NCBI GenBank assembly: GCA_002280855.1 | Contig: NCEU01000001.1 | Coordinates: 1-64,000, forward strand | Source: Sphingomonadales bacterium 32-65-25 | GTDB taxonomy: Bacteria > Pseudomonadota > Alphaproteobacteria > Sphingomonadales > Sphingomonadaceae | Reading direction: 5' to 3' | Length of the DNA: 64,000 nt | In this document: positions 53,930 through 63,211 of the stretch, in pieces | Layout of the letters: each line of letters opens with the position of its first letter | Position numbering within the stretch: the stretch's first letter is position 1 | Translations under genes and position numbers: made by a program | Notes under the pieces: model-generated | Databases searched by the model: none | Told to the model about the DNA's origin: nothing | Seen by the model: only the letters and a program-made list of their open reading frames with translations

Positions 53930-54889
53930 ATGCGCGCTGCCGTCTGTTCCACACTGTCGCCTGATCTGTCGGGCCTCGCGCTCCATGATGATTGGCCCGA
54001 ACCCGCCGTCCCCGGCCCGGGCGAAGTGCTGGTGGCGGTGAGCCATGCCAGCCTGAACTTCCCCGATTATCTGATGCTGCAAGGCGGCTACCAGTTCAAA
54101 CCGGAGATGCCGTTCATCCCCGGCACCGAAGGCAGCGGCACCGTGATTGCTGCCGGGCCGGGGGCAGAGGCGTTGGTGGGCCAGGCCGTGATGCTCGGCG
54201 CGCGCAGCGGCCTGATGGCGGAGCGCATCACTCTGCCGGCGCGCGGCCTGCGCCCGGTTCCGCAAGGCCTGACCATGGCCGAAGCCGCTGCCTTCACCGT
54301 GGGCGCGCTCACGGCGTGGGTGGGGCTGGTCGAGCGCGGGCGGCTGCAAGCCGGAGAGCGTGTGCTGGTGACCGGCGCCGGCGGCGGCATGGGTCGGGCG
54401 GCGGTGCAACTGGCGGCGCACATGGGCGCGCACGTGGTTGCGGTGGCCTCATCCGAAGCGCGGCTGCAACTGGCGCGCGAAGCCGGGGCGCAGGAAGCCT
54501 ATCTGGTGGACCGTGAACACCCGATCATTCCGGTCAAGGACATCGATCTGGTGTTCGATCCCGTCGCCGGGCCGCTGGTGATGCCGTTGGTGAAATGCCT
54601 GCGTCGCGGTGGGCGTTATGCGATCATCGGTTTCGTCGGCGGGCGCGGGGAAAGCGTGCCCTTGAACCGGCTGTTGTTGAAGGAAATCGCCCTGATCGGC
54701 GTGCGTGCCGGTGAACAGGGCCGGCAGGACCCGGCCGCCGGGGTGCGGCACATTCAGGAGATTGATGCGCGGGCGGTGCACATGCGGCCACACATCGGGC
54801 TGGAATTGCCGTTGAGCGAAGCCCGCGAAGCCTTTGCCGCGATGGGCGAAGGGCGCATCGACGGCAAGTGCGTGATCCGCGTCAGCTGA
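53930..54889 (+). CDS. Zinc-free quinone oxidoreductase / MDR-family reductase
   Basis: A 319-residue medium-chain reductase. It has PGEVLVAVSHASLNFPDYLMLQGGYQ, PFIPGTEGSGTVIAAG, the nucleotide-binding VLVTGAGGGMGRAAVQLAAHMGA and IIGFVGGRGESVPLN. There is no four-cysteine structural zinc lobe or catalytic zinc ligand set, so it belongs to the NADPH:quinone/enoyl reductase branch. It is the last gene of the TonB-receptor operon, two bases after the crotonase. Its stop overlaps by eight bases with the convergent XRE/MmyB regulator. It probably reduces an enone or quinone of the pathway. Confidence 0.88.
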   Translation: MRAAVCSTLSPDLSGLALHDDWPEPAVPGPGEVLVAVSHASLNFPDYLMLQGGYQFKPEMPFIPGTEGSGTVIAAGPGAEALVGQAVMLGARSGLMAERITLPARGLRPVPQGLTMAEAAAFTVGALTAWVGLVERGRLQAGERVLVTGAGGGMGRAAVQLAAHMGAHVVAVASSEARLQLAREAGAQEAYLVDREHPIIPVKDIDLVFDPVAGPLVMPLVKCLRRGGRYAIIGFVGGRGESVPLNRLLLKEIALIGVRAGEQGRQDPAAGVRHIQEIDARAVHMRPHIGLELPLSEAREAFAAMGEGRIDGKCVIRVS

Positions 54890-55667
54890 ACGCCGCTCGC
54901 GTCGCCTCATCGGCCGGAAACAGCAGCTCCAGCCGCAGATCGCGCACCGTCACATCCTCGCTGGTGCCGCACTGGGCCACCACCGACAAGAAGCTCATCA
55001 ACCCCGCCGGCCCGCGAAACACCACCGGCAGCACCGGCGAACGGGTGCGGGCGGCGCGATAGGGGTGCTTCGCCGCCGCCGCGCGGGTGACGGCGATCAG
55101 CTCGGCCAGCACCGGATCGTCGCCGGCCAGGCTCTGCTCAAGCGCAAGCCGCTCCAGGCTTTCGTGCAGTACTTCGGGCAGATTGGCGATCAATTCGGGT
55201 GCCCGCGGGTGGCAGGCGGTGAGGCGGAAGACGTTGGGCGGCCCGTGCCACCCCTCCAGCAAGGGGCTGAGCATCGCCGCGGCCGACGGGCTGGCTTCCA
55301 GCACATTCCAGTGGCGGTCACACAGCAAGGCCGGGAAGGGGGCGTGATTATCCATCATCTGGCTCAAGATCGCCCGGAACGGCGCAATCGCCTCCGATGC
55401 CAGCGGCGACGCCGGATAGGCCGAAGCAAACCCCGCCGCACCCAGCAGATGATTGCGCGCCGACAGCGGCAAGGCCAGCGCTTCGGCCAGGGTCAACACC
55501 ATCTCCCGGCTCGGCATCGCCCGGCCAGATTCCAGGAAACTCAGGTGTCGCGCGCTCACCCCGGCGTCGAGCGACAACATCAGCTGGCTCACCCGCCGGC
55601 TGCTGCGCGCGGCTTTCAAGGCGGTGCCGAACGGGCCGGGATCAGATGTGTCGGGACGGGTAGCCAT
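54882..55667 (-). CDS. XRE-family regulator with MmyB-like ligand-binding domain
   Basis: A 261-residue regulator with an N-terminal helix-turn-helix (RRVSQLMLSLDAGVSARHLSFLESGRAMPSREMVLTLAEAL, about residues 20-60) and the MmyB-type C-terminal domain (PFPALLCDRHWNVLEASPSAAAML, NVFRLTACHPRAPELIANLPE). Such domains bind small hydrophobic molecules. The frame runs to 55823; ATG 55667 gives the family N-terminus. It is convergent with the island operon and not obviously part of its control circuit; its own target is unknown. Confidence 0.87.
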   Translation of the reverse strand: MATRPDTSDPGPFGTALKAARSSRRVSQLMLSLDAGVSARHLSFLESGRAMPSREMVLTLAEALALPLSARNHLLGAAGFASAYPASPLASEAIAPFRAILSQMMDNHAPFPALLCDRHWNVLEASPSAAAMLSPLLEGWHGPPNVFRLTACHPRAPELIANLPEVLHESLERLALEQSLAGDDPVLAELIAVTRAAAAKHPYRAARTRSPVLPVVFRGPAGLMSFLSVVAQCGTSEDVTVRDLRLELLFPADEATRAAFS

Positions 55668-55856
55668 GCCCGCATCCTGCCACAGCAGCGTAGGCGCGCA
55701 ATGATGTGGGAGGTAAGGCTGGGGATGATGTCGATCAGGACGTTCGGCCTCCGGCGGGCCACATGACCTTGCTTTTTGGAGCAGTCGGGAGATCAGGCTG
55801 TTCACGTTGAGGCGAAGCCGCATATCGTCCCGTGGCTAAAGAAACCATCGGCAATG

Positions 55857-55889
55857 AAAAGGCGTCGGGTGAGGACATCACCCGGCGCC
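55857..55889 (-). terminator. Rho-independent terminator after the PEP-CTERM gene
   Basis: In the minus-strand direction a 12-base stem, 11 Watson-Crick pairs and one wobble (GGCGCCGGGTGA/TCACCCGACGCC), closes a five-base loop and is followed by TTTT. It lies 17 bases after the stop of the PEP-CTERM gene. Confidence 0.7.
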
Positions 55890-55905
55890 CTTCACATCAC
55901 AGGTC

Positions 55906-57051
55906 TCAGGCGGCGACCTCGTTGAGGCGACGGCGGCGCAACGTGCCGCCCACCAGGCCGAAACCGGCGATCAGCATCGCCCACGAAGATGGTTCCGGCA
56001 CTGCGCCAGCCACCGTGTTGAAGCGCAGCGTGAACTGGCCAGCCTGGTAACTGCTGTCCACCAGGATATTGAAGTCCATGTTCACGTTGCGCAGATCTTC
56101 GATGAGATCGCGCTCGAACCCGAGCGAGATGAGATCGTTTTCGTCAACGATGGTTGGCGCGATGGCAATGGCCTTCAGCGGATCCAGCGGATCAATCTGC
56201 CGGCGCGCTTCCCAGGCGGTTCCATTGAACCAGGCCATCAGCAGCGGATCAGTCCCCGGATCGCCATCCGAGTCCCAGAAATACCCTTCGGGTACAGAGG
56301 CGGTGTTCAGCATCGAAGGGCCGAACAGCGAGGTATAGTTGTTCGAGATGCCCGAAGCGCTGATCACATCGTCGGAAAAGGTCGAGTTGAATACCGATCG
56401 GTCAAGACTGAAGAAACCATCGAGCGATTGGTTCGGATTAGTGGCCGCGTCGCCAAACAGGCCAAAGGGAAACTGGAAGTATGATGGCGTGTTGTTCGGC
56501 CCATAGCCGGCAGCCGCATCAAAGGACAAACCATCGCCCCCGCCCGATGCAACGAAGTTGCTGCCGACGCCATAGCCAAGCTCAACCGTGAAACTACCGA
56601 TCCGGAAAGGGCTGTCGTTGATCAGCCTTTGATAAACGCGGTAGCTGTTGGTTTCGCCGTCGGCGATCGTGTCAAAAATCATGTCGATGGCGCCAACATT
56701 GGTCGCCACGGTCTTCACCCGCTTGTCGGATTGGAAGGGGCCTTCGCACTGGGCGCCAACGGCCGCAATGCAATCGGGGATGGATTGATTGGGATTGAGA
56801 TCAACATCATTGTTGATCACGGTCATCCCCGGTTGGGGAGATGCTCTCCACAAGATCTTGCCATTCGTGCTGGCACCGGCCGTTCCGCCGCTCACGTCGC
56901 GATCATAAATGACACTGACACCTGTGCCAGGAATAGCTTCGGCGACTTGCCGAACGTTGTTCTGGTTCCATCCGGTGATGGTGGCCGCCGATGCGGCAGT
57001 CGAAGCGCTGACGATCGCCGCCATGGACGCAAATCTCCACATTCTTTTCAT
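55906..57051 (-). CDS. Exported PEP-CTERM-anchored protein (choice-of-anchor type)
   Basis: A 381-residue secreted protein. The signal peptide ends STAASA. The C-terminus carries the exosortase signal VPEPSSWAMLIAGFGLVGG followed by RRRR, the form common in sphingomonads. The middle is rich in Asn, Asp and Gly with no enzymatic motif I recognise; it resembles choice-of-anchor F proteins. Proteins of this kind are sorted by an exosortase and released or anchored at the cell surface, often with exopolysaccharide. Base composition is lower in GC than its neighbours. Confidence 0.85.
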   Translation of the reverse strand: MKRMWRFASMAAIVSASTAASAATITGWNQNNVRQVAEAIPGTGVSVIYDRDVSGGTAGASTNGKILWRASPQPGMTVINNDVDLNPNQSIPDCIAAVGAQCEGPFQSDKRVKTVATNVGAIDMIFDTIADGETNSYRVYQRLINDSPFRIGSFTVELGYGVGSNFVASGGGDGLSFDAAAGYGPNNTPSYFQFPFGLFGDAATNPNQSLDGFFSLDRSVFNSTFSDDVISASGISNNYTSLFGPSMLNTASVPEGYFWDSDGDPGTDPLLMAWFNGTAWEARRQIDPLDPLKAIAIAPTIVDENDLISLGFERDLIEDLRNVNMDFNILVDSSYQAGQFTLRFNTVAGAVPEPSSWAMLIAGFGLVGGTLRRRRLNEVAA

Positions 57052-57424
57052 AACGATGCCCCTCGTTGAACGCCTGTTGCAGTTTCGCTGACTTAAAAAT
57101 CAGCGGTGCATTCTTACACGACAGTTAAGGCTGCTGCTTTGACGGATATCAAATGATGCGGGGATGGTTCGCTAATAAACTTTTGTGTTAAGTTGCCATT
57201 ATTCAATCGCAGCTTGAAGTATAAGTGGCGCAGACTCTGGAAGGGAGCCGAGGTTCAGGCCTGGCGCCAGGCCGTCAACTCCAATATCGGCCGATCGCCG
57301 ATGAGGCCCGGGTGGTTGGCCCGCGCATGAAGCGATGCCGCCCGCACGATGAACGGCCTCTATGCGGTTTCGGCAAACGCCAACCGGCCGGCCTGAACCG
57401 TCTGCGCCGGTCCTTCTTGCGCGG
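57052..57424. other. Intergenic region upstream of the PEP-CTERM gene
   Basis: About 370 bases without a convincing gene. The part next to the PEP-CTERM start is AT-rich and carries a perfect hairpin CGCTGA-8-TCAGCG (57086-57105), placed in the 5' leader of that gene. An open frame from 57225 runs antisense into the NHL gene and has no family features, so I take it as spurious. Confidence 0.4.
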
Positions 57425-58525
57425 CTATGGGCGCAGCGTCAGCTTCTGCAGTCGCCAGTTGAGCAGTTCCGCCACATACAGTTCATTCTCTGACGGGCAG
57501 GCGATCTCGTGGATCCAGCCGAACTGTTTGATCTGTTTGCCCGACCCGCCGAGCCAGCCCAGCACCTTGCCATCGAGCGACAGCTTGTAGATGCGGCCGG
57601 GCCAGGCATCGGCGACAAACAGCACCTGCTTGCCGGCCTTGTCGCGCGGGGTGATGCACAGGGCCCAAGGGGCGCCGGGCATCATCGTCTTGGTTGCTGC
57701 GGCGTCGGGGCCGGCGGGGGGCACGACCGGGCGGTTGCCGATCGCCACCGGGGCGTCGGCGGGGGAGGGGACATTGATCTGGATGATCCGCAGCAGGGTG
57801 CCGGCGGTATCGAACACCTGGATGCGCCGGTTGCCGCGATCGGCGACATAGACTTCGTCCCGCGCATCGACGGCAATCGAATGCAGCGTGTTGAACTGGC
57901 CGGGCGCGCTGCCGAAGCTGCCCCAGCTTCCCAGCCAGCGGCCATCGGGGCCGACCTTGGCGACGCGCGAGTTGATGTAGCCGTCGCTGATGTAGGTGTT
58001 GCCCTGGCTGTCCCACGCCATATCGGTCACTTCGCGGAACTGGCCATCAACAGCGGGCAGCGGCGGTTTGGGGTGTTCCAGGGGCCGCGCGTTTTCATCG
58101 CTGGCTTCGGGTTTGCGGCCGAAGACCATGGCGACGCGTCCGCTGGGCGCGAACTTCACCACCATGTTCGATCCCTTGTCGGCGACCCAGATATTGCCGC
58201 CGGCATCGACGCGCGTCGCATGGGCATAGGACCAGGCGTAGAGATTGTGCCCGATCTCACGGACATAGCGCCCATTGGCATCGAATTCGAGCAGCTGGGC
58301 AGCGGCCGCAGCATAGGCCGGGCCCTGGGTGTTGCCGCGCTGGAAGACGTAAACCTGGCCCGCCTTGCCGAGCGCAACGCCGGCCACTTCGCCCATGTGC
58401 AGATCGGCCGGGGGTTTCAGGAAATCAACCGCGTCGAAGCGGATTTCGGGAACCTCCTGGGCCGCGCTGGCCCCCGCGCTCACCGATGCCAGCAGTGCAG
58501 CACAAAGACCAATCGCTCGCAGCAT
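57425..58525 (-). CDS. Secreted NHL-repeat protein (peptidylglycine lyase-like propeller)
   Basis: A 366-residue protein with a signal peptide (ASVSAGASAA) and NHL-type beta-propeller repeats: VADKGSNMVVKFAPSGRV, DMAWDSQGNTYISDGYINSRVAKVGPDGRWL, SIAVDARDEVYVADRGNRRIQVFDTAG and LFVADAWPGRIYKLSLDGKVLG. The repeat geometry matches peptidyl-alpha-hydroxyglycine amidating lyase-like proteins. It may be an enzyme or binding protein in the periplasm; no catalytic claim can be made. It is a single gene divergent from the small membrane protein. Confidence 0.82.
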   Translation of the reverse strand: MLRAIGLCAALLASVSAGASAAQEVPEIRFDAVDFLKPPADLHMGEVAGVALGKAGQVYVFQRGNTQGPAYAAAAAQLLEFDANGRYVREIGHNLYAWSYAHATRVDAGGNIWVADKGSNMVVKFAPSGRVAMVFGRKPEASDENARPLEHPKPPLPAVDGQFREVTDMAWDSQGNTYISDGYINSRVAKVGPDGRWLGSWGSFGSAPGQFNTLHSIAVDARDEVYVADRGNRRIQVFDTAGTLLRIIQINVPSPADAPVAIGNRPVVPPAGPDAAATKTMMPGAPWALCITPRDKAGKQVLFVADAWPGRIYKLSLDGKVLGWLGGSGKQIKQFGWIHEIACPSENELYVAELLNWRLQKLTLRP

Positions 58526-58648
58526 GATGCATCTCCCCCTTGAACTCCGGTCCCATCCAAGGGCTTTCAGCCCCTACCCGTCCGGTAATTGCGGCACTTA
58601 TCCTATGAGCGCAGCCTTGATCCATCAACAACCAAGGGAGACCCGGCA

Positions 58649-59092
58649 ATGACAAACGCGTTCTGGGAGAATTGCCTGCACGCCTGGGTGTGGATGGTGA
58701 TTGGGTTTGGGTGCCTGTTTTCCGCGGCGGGGGTGCCGGGGCTCGATGCGGGGGCGGGGCTGTTTTATTGGGTGGTGAGCGGTGGGGTGGTGGATGCGTC
58801 CCACTTTGATGCGCCGGGGATGCGGATTTCGGTGAGTTTGGTGGGCGCGGTGATGCTGGGCTGGGGCTGTGCGATGCTGGCGGTGTATCGCGCGTGCGGG
58901 GCCGATGTGGCGGTGTGGCGCAGGCTGAGCCGGGCGGTGATCATCTGGTTCGTGGTGGATAGCGTGTTGTCTGTGGCGACGGGGTTTCCGCTCAATGCGG
59001 TGAGCAACGCGGCGTTTGTGGCGCTGTTCATGGTGCCGGCGGTGAAACTGGGGTTCTTCAGCCGGGGAACGGCGTCCAGATCACCTGCCTGA
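58649..59092 (+). CDS. Small four-helix membrane protein of unknown function
   Basis: A 147-residue hydrophobic protein with about four membrane helices (residues 12-32, 58-82, 90-110 and 118-138). I do not recognise a family. The ATG at 58649 follows AAGGGAG. Base use is very G-rich compared with neighbouring genes. It overlaps the convergent epmA gene by 35 bases, which is unusual in this window, where overlaps are otherwise under 12 bases. Confidence 0.65.
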   Translation: MTNAFWENCLHAWVWMVIGFGCLFSAAGVPGLDAGAGLFYWVVSGGVVDASHFDAPGMRISVSLVGAVMLGWGCAMLAVYRACGADVAVWRRLSRAVIIWFVVDSVLSVATGFPLNAVSNAAFVALFMVPAVKLGFFSRGTASRSPA

Positions 59093-60077
59093 TATCGGTG
59101 CCGCCAAGCGCGAGCAGGGCAAGGCGGTCGAAGCCCAGCGCGACGCCGCTGGCGGGGGGCATCTGGTCCAGCGCCGCGATGAAGTCTTCATCGATGGGGT
59201 AGCGGCGGCCGTAGAGGCGCTGTTTCTCGTCCATATCGGCGTTGAGGCGGCGGCGTTGTTCGGCGGCATCGGTGAGTTCGCCGAAGCCGTTGGCCAGTTC
59301 GACGCCGCAGGCATAGGCTTCAAACCGTTCGGCCCAGCGCGGATCATCGGGGCAGGGGCGGGCGAGCGCGGCTTCGCAGACCGGATAGTGGGTGAGGAAG
59401 CTGAGGCGGCCGTCGCCCAGTTTCGGTTCGATGGTCACGATGACCTTGCTGAACAGATCGCTCCACGTGTCGTCCGCGCGCACGTCGAGGCCGATGCGGG
59501 CGACTTCGGCGGCCAGTGCGTCGCGCTTGTCGAGGCAGGCGGCGAGATCGATGCCGGCGTGGACGGCGAAGGCCTGTTCGCAGCTGATCATTTCCGGCTC
59601 GGCCATGGCATCGCAAGTGCGGCCGCGCCATGACAGCAGACCGTTGCCGGCAGCCTGCGCGGTGCGGGCCAGGGCCAGCGTGTCGGCGATCACGGCGGTC
59701 CAGTCGGCGTGGGCGCGATACCATTCGACCATGGTGAATTCGGGGCTGTGGAGCGGGCTTTGTTCGCCATTGCGCCAGACGCGGGCGAAATCGACGATCT
59801 GCGTTTCGCCGGCGGCCAGCAGTTTCTTGGCGGCAAATTCGGGGCTGGTGTGCAGATACAGCGTCTGTTCCGCACCGCCTTCCGGCCGCCACGTGACAGG
59901 GAAGCCGTGCAGATGTGTCTCGTTGCCGGGCGAGACTTGCACGGCGCCGCATTCGACTTCTGTGAAGCCTTCGCCAGCGAACCAGCCACGCAGCGCCGCC
60001 TTGATGCGGCCCCGGCCCAGCAGGAAGGGCCGGCGATCGGCGTGGATATCGGTGTGCCAGAAGGGGCGCGGTTCCAT
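59058..60077 (-). CDS. epmA: Elongation factor P lysine ligase EpmA (GenX/PoxA)
   Basis: A 339-residue class II lysyl-tRNA-synthetase paralogue lacking the anticodon-binding domain. Class II motifs are visible: GNETHLHGFPVTW, LYLHTSPEFAAKKLLAAG (motif 2 region), FARVWRNGE, FTMVEWYRAHADW and a final SGVALGFDRLALLALG (motif 3). It attaches beta-lysine (or lysine) to EF-P. It lies divergent from efp, 92 bases apart, which strongly supports the assignment. The ATG at 60077 after AAGGA is better than the longer frame from 60134. Confidence 0.93.
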   Translation of the reverse strand: MEPRPFWHTDIHADRRPFLLGRGRIKAALRGWFAGEGFTEVECGAVQVSPGNETHLHGFPVTWRPEGGAEQTLYLHTSPEFAAKKLLAAGETQIVDFARVWRNGEQSPLHSPEFTMVEWYRAHADWTAVIADTLALARTAQAAGNGLLSWRGRTCDAMAEPEMISCEQAFAVHAGIDLAACLDKRDALAAEVARIGLDVRADDTWSDLFSKVIVTIEPKLGDGRLSFLTHYPVCEAALARPCPDDPRWAERFEAYACGVELANGFGELTDAAEQRRRLNADMDEKQRLYGRRYPIDEDFIAALDQMPPASGVALGFDRLALLALGGTDIRQVIWTPFPG

Positions 60078-60169
60078 GTTTTTCCTTGAACAAAGCCGGT
60101 GGCATGCCCTAACGGCGTGCAGCATTGTAAGCATCAGGTTTTTTGGCGCGATGGCGCACAGGGGATATC

Positions 60170-60742
60170 ATGGTCAAGGAAATCGCGAGCAATTTCCGCA
60201 AGGGTCAGGTCATCGAGCATGAGGATGGCCATCTCTACGTCGTGCTGAAGGCCGAAACCTTCCGCCCCGGCAAGGGCACGCCCACCACCACCATCGACAT
60301 GCGCCGCATCACCGATGGCGTGAAGACGGTGATCACGGTGAAGACCACGGATACGCTGGAAAAGGCGTTCGTGGAGGAAGTGCCGCACAATTATCTCTAC
60401 AAGGATGGTGACGAGTATATCTTCATCAACAACGAGAATTACGATCAGATCAGCCTTACCGAGGCGATGATCGGCGACGGCATCGGTTTCCTGCAGGAAA
60501 ATGCCGAGTGCAAGATCCTGATGTTCGACGGCAAGGCCATCACCATCACCCTGCCGACCCGCGTGACGATGGCCATCCTTTCAACCGAGCCGGTGGTGAA
60601 GGGGCAGACCGCATCGTCGAGCTACAAGCCGGCGATCGTGGAATCCGGCGCCCGCGTGATGGTGCCGCCGCACATCGAGGCCGGCACCCGCATCGTGATC
60701 AACACTGATGATTCCAGCTATGTGGAACGCGCCAAGGATTGA
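60170..60742 (+). CDS. efp: Translation elongation factor P
   Basis: A 190-residue EF-P that helps ribosomes through polyproline stretches. The KOW-like domain I carries the modification loop FRPGKGTP with the target Lys35. The OB domains follow (LYKDGDEYIFINNENYDQI and the C-terminal IVESGARVMVPPHIEAGTRIVINTDD). The presence of Lys35 with a neighbouring EpmA indicates the beta-lysyl type. The EpmB aminomutase is not in the window. The frame is open from 60143; ATG 60170 is the conserved start. Confidence 0.95.
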   Translation: MVKEIASNFRKGQVIEHEDGHLYVVLKAETFRPGKGTPTTTIDMRRITDGVKTVITVKTTDTLEKAFVEEVPHNYLYKDGDEYIFINNENYDQISLTEAMIGDGIGFLQENAECKILMFDGKAITITLPTRVTMAILSTEPVVKGQTASSSYKPAIVESGARVMVPPHIEAGTRIVINTDDSSYVERAKD

Positions 60743-60769
60743 TCCGGGGTTTCCTACGGGTACGTGAAG

Positions 60770-60797
60770 GGGCTGGCCGCAGGGCCGGCCCTTTTTT
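60770..60797 (+). terminator. Rho-independent terminator after efp
   Basis: Stem GGGCTGGCC/GGCCGGCCC (nine pairs, one wobble) with a four-base loop GCAG, followed by TTTTTT. It lies 28 bases after the efp stop and before katG. Confidence 0.85.
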
Positions 60798-60922
60798 CGT
60801 TTTGGCTTAGCGATTTTTTCGATTGCAGCGCGAGGGACAATCAATTTCTTGATTTGAACGTTGGGGCCTATGGACGGTGTCGTCGGGGCAACCCCGGATT
60901 GCAAGAGAGGGATAACACGCAG

Positions 60923-63145
60923 ATGTCACGTTCATTCGCATCGATCATCGCACTGGCCATTGCCAGCCTGAGCGCCGGCAGCGCCACTGCCATGGAAGCC
61001 AGCATGGGCAGCAACACCACGCCGCAATTCTGGTGGCCGGAACTGGTCGATCTCTCCCCGCTGCGTGGGCAGGCGCCGCAATCCAACCCCTACGGCCCGG
61101 ATTTCGATTATGCGGCCCAATTCTCCAAGCTCGATCTGAAGGCGGTGAAGGCCGATATCGCCAAGGTGCTGACCACCACCCAGCCCTGGTGGCCGGCTGA
61201 CTATGGCAATTATGGCCCGTTCTTCATCCGCATGGCCTGGCACAGCGCCGGCACCTATCGCATCGCCGATGGCCGCGGCGGCGCCGGTGGTGGCCAGCAG
61301 CGTTTTGAACCGCTGAATTCGTGGCCGGACAACGGCAACCTCGACAAGGCCCGCCGCCTGCTGTGGCCAGTGAAGGCCAAATATGGCCGCGCGCTGAGCT
61401 GGGCCGATCTGATGGTGCTGGCCGGCAACGTGAGCCTCGAAACCATGGGCTTCAAGCCGTTCGGCTTTGCCGGTGGCCGCACCGATGATTGGGAAGCCGA
61501 CAAGGTGTACTGGGGCCCGGAAAACAAGATGCTGGATGACAAGCGCTACAGCGCTGGCCGCAAGCTGGGCGGGCCCCTGGGTGCCGTGCAGATGGGCCTG
61601 ATCTATGTGAACCCGGAAGGCCCCAACGGCGTGCCTGATCCGCAGCTGGCCGCCAACGATATCCGCGAAACCTTCGGCCGCATGGCGATGAACGACGAGG
61701 AAACTGCCGCGCTGATCGCCGGTGGCCACACGTTCGGCAAGGCGCACGGTGCCGGCAGCGCCACCAACGTGGGCAAGGAACCGGCCGCTGAAGCCCTTGA
61801 AAAGCAGGGCTTTGGCTGGGAAAACAAGATGGGCAACGGCAAGGGCGCCGATACCATCACCTCGGGCCTGGAAGGCGCGTGGACGTCGGCCCCAACCCAG
61901 TGGACGATGCAGTATCTGGAAAATCTGTACCGTTTCGAATGGGTGCAGACGAAGAGCCCGGCCGGCGCGATCCAGTGGGAGCCCAAGGACGCCAAGGACC
62001 AGAAGTTCGTGCCCGATGCGCACCGTGATGGCGTCTATCACGCGCCGATCATGTTCACGACGGACTTGGCGCTGCGCACCGACCCTTCCTACAAGAAGAT
62101 CACGCAGAACTGGCTGAAGAACCCCAAGGCGTTCGAAGATGCCTTTGCCCGCGCCTGGTTCAAGCTGACCCACCGCGACATGGGCCCGCGCACCCGTTAT
62201 ATCGGCCCGGATGCACCCAAGGAAGTGCTGAGCTGGCAGGATCCGGTGCCGGCGGTTGATCACCCGCTGGTGAACGATGCCGACGTGGCGACCCTGAAGG
62301 CGACCGTGCTGAACAGCGGCCTGACCGTGCCGGAACTTGTCCGCACGGCCTGGGCGGCGGCGGCCTCCTATCGCGGCACCGATGGCCGTGGCGGTGTGAA
62401 CGGCGGCCGGCTGCGGCTTGCGCCGCAGAAGGATTGGGCAGTGAACAACCCGGCCGAACTGGCCAAGGTGTTGCCGGTTCTGAGCAAGGTGCAGGCCGAT
62501 TTCAACAAGGCCGGTTCTGGGGCCGGCGCCCGCAAGATCAGCATGGCCGATCTGATCGTGCTGGCCGGCAATGCGGCGGTGGAAAAGGCCGCGGCTGATG
62601 CTGGCGTGGCGATCACACTGGCCTTCACGCCGGGCCGCACCGATGCGTCACAGGCGCAGACCGACGTGGCCAGCTTTGCCGCGCTGGAGCCCAAGGCCGA
62701 TGGCTTCCGCAACTATTGGACGGCGGACAGCTACTATAACCCGACGCAGGGCCTGATCGATCGTGCCAACCTGCTGGGTGTGACCGTGCCGGAAATGACC
62801 GTGCTGGTGGGCGGCCTGCGCGTGCTGGATGCCAATGCCGGCGGCAGCAAGGTCGGCGTGTTCACCGCCAAGCCGGGCGTGCTGACCAATGACTGGTTCA
62901 TCAACCTGCTCGGCATGGAAACCAAGTGGCAGAAGTCTGCCACGGAAGGCCTGTATGACGGCGTTGACCGCACAACGGGCGCGGCGAAGTGGACGGCGAC
63001 CCCGGTGGATCTGCTGTTCGGCAGCCATTCGGAACTGCGTGCGGTGGCCGAAGTCTATGGCGCCGCCGATGGCCACAAGCAGATGGTGGCCGATTTTGCC
63101 AAGGCGTGGACCAAGGTGATGAACCGCGATCGCTTGAGCAAGTAA
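60923..63145 (+). CDS. katG: Catalase-peroxidase KatG with an N-terminal signal peptide
   Basis: A 740-residue bifunctional haem catalase-peroxidase. It keeps the distal Arg103, Trp106 and His107 in [13 protein letters not shown], the proximal His269 in [10 protein letters not shown], and the Met254-Tyr228-Trp106 set that forms the covalent adduct ([10 protein letters not shown] and FGRMAMND). The N-terminal half is catalytic; the C-terminal half is the usual degenerate copy. The first 23 residues ([19 protein letters not shown]) look like a Sec signal peptide, absent from cytoplasmic KatG, so a periplasmic KatP-like enzyme is likely. The start at 60923 is preceded by GAGAGGGATA. It ends in a strong terminator. 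Confidence 0.93.
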   Translation: MSRSFASIIALAIASLSAGSATAMEASMGSNTTPQFWWPELVDLSPLRGQAPQSNPYGPDFDYAAQFSKLDLKAVKADIAKVLTTTQPWWPADYGNYGPFFIRMAWHSAGTYRIADGRGGAGGGQQRFEPLNSWPDNGNLDKARRLLWPVKAKYGRALSWADLMVLAGNVSLETMGFKPFGFAGGRTDDWEADKVYWGPENKMLDDKRYSAGRKLGGPLGAVQMGLIYVNPEGPNGVPDPQLAANDIRETFGRMAMNDEETAALIAGGHTFGKAHGAGSATNVGKEPAAEALEKQGFGWENKMGNGKGADTITSGLEGAWTSAPTQWTMQYLENLYRFEWVQTKSPAGAIQWEPKDAKDQKFVPDAHRDGVYHAPIMFTTDLALRTDPSYKKITQNWLKNPKAFEDAFARAWFKLTHRDMGPRTRYIGPDAPKEVLSWQDPVPAVDHPLVNDADVATLKATVLNSGLTVPELVRTAWAAAASYRGTDGRGGVNGGRLRLAPQKDWAVNNPAELAKVLPVLSKVQADFNKAGSGAGARKISMADLIVLAGNAAVEKAAADAGVAITLAFTPGRTDASQAQTDVASFAALEPKADGFRNYWTADSYYNPTQGLIDRANLLGVTVPEMTVLVGGLRVLDANAGGSKVGVFTAKPGVLTNDWFINLLGMETKWQKSATEGLYDGVDRTTGAAKWTATPVDLLFGSHSELRAVAEVYGAADGHKQMVADFAKAWTKVMNRDRLSK

Positions 63146-63176
63146 GGATAGGTCCAGGCCCGCAAGGGCCGGATCG

Positions 63177-63210
63177 AAGCGGCGCTTCTCCCCCGGGAAG
63201 CGCCGCTTTT
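63177..63210. terminator. Bidirectional terminator between katG and the L,D-transpeptidase gene
   Basis: A perfect 12-base stem AAGCGGCGCTTC/GAAGCGCCGCTT with an eight-base loop. The top strand ends in TTTT and the bottom strand has AA from the other arm. It lies between convergent genes. Confidence 0.85.
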
Positions 63211-63211
63211 C

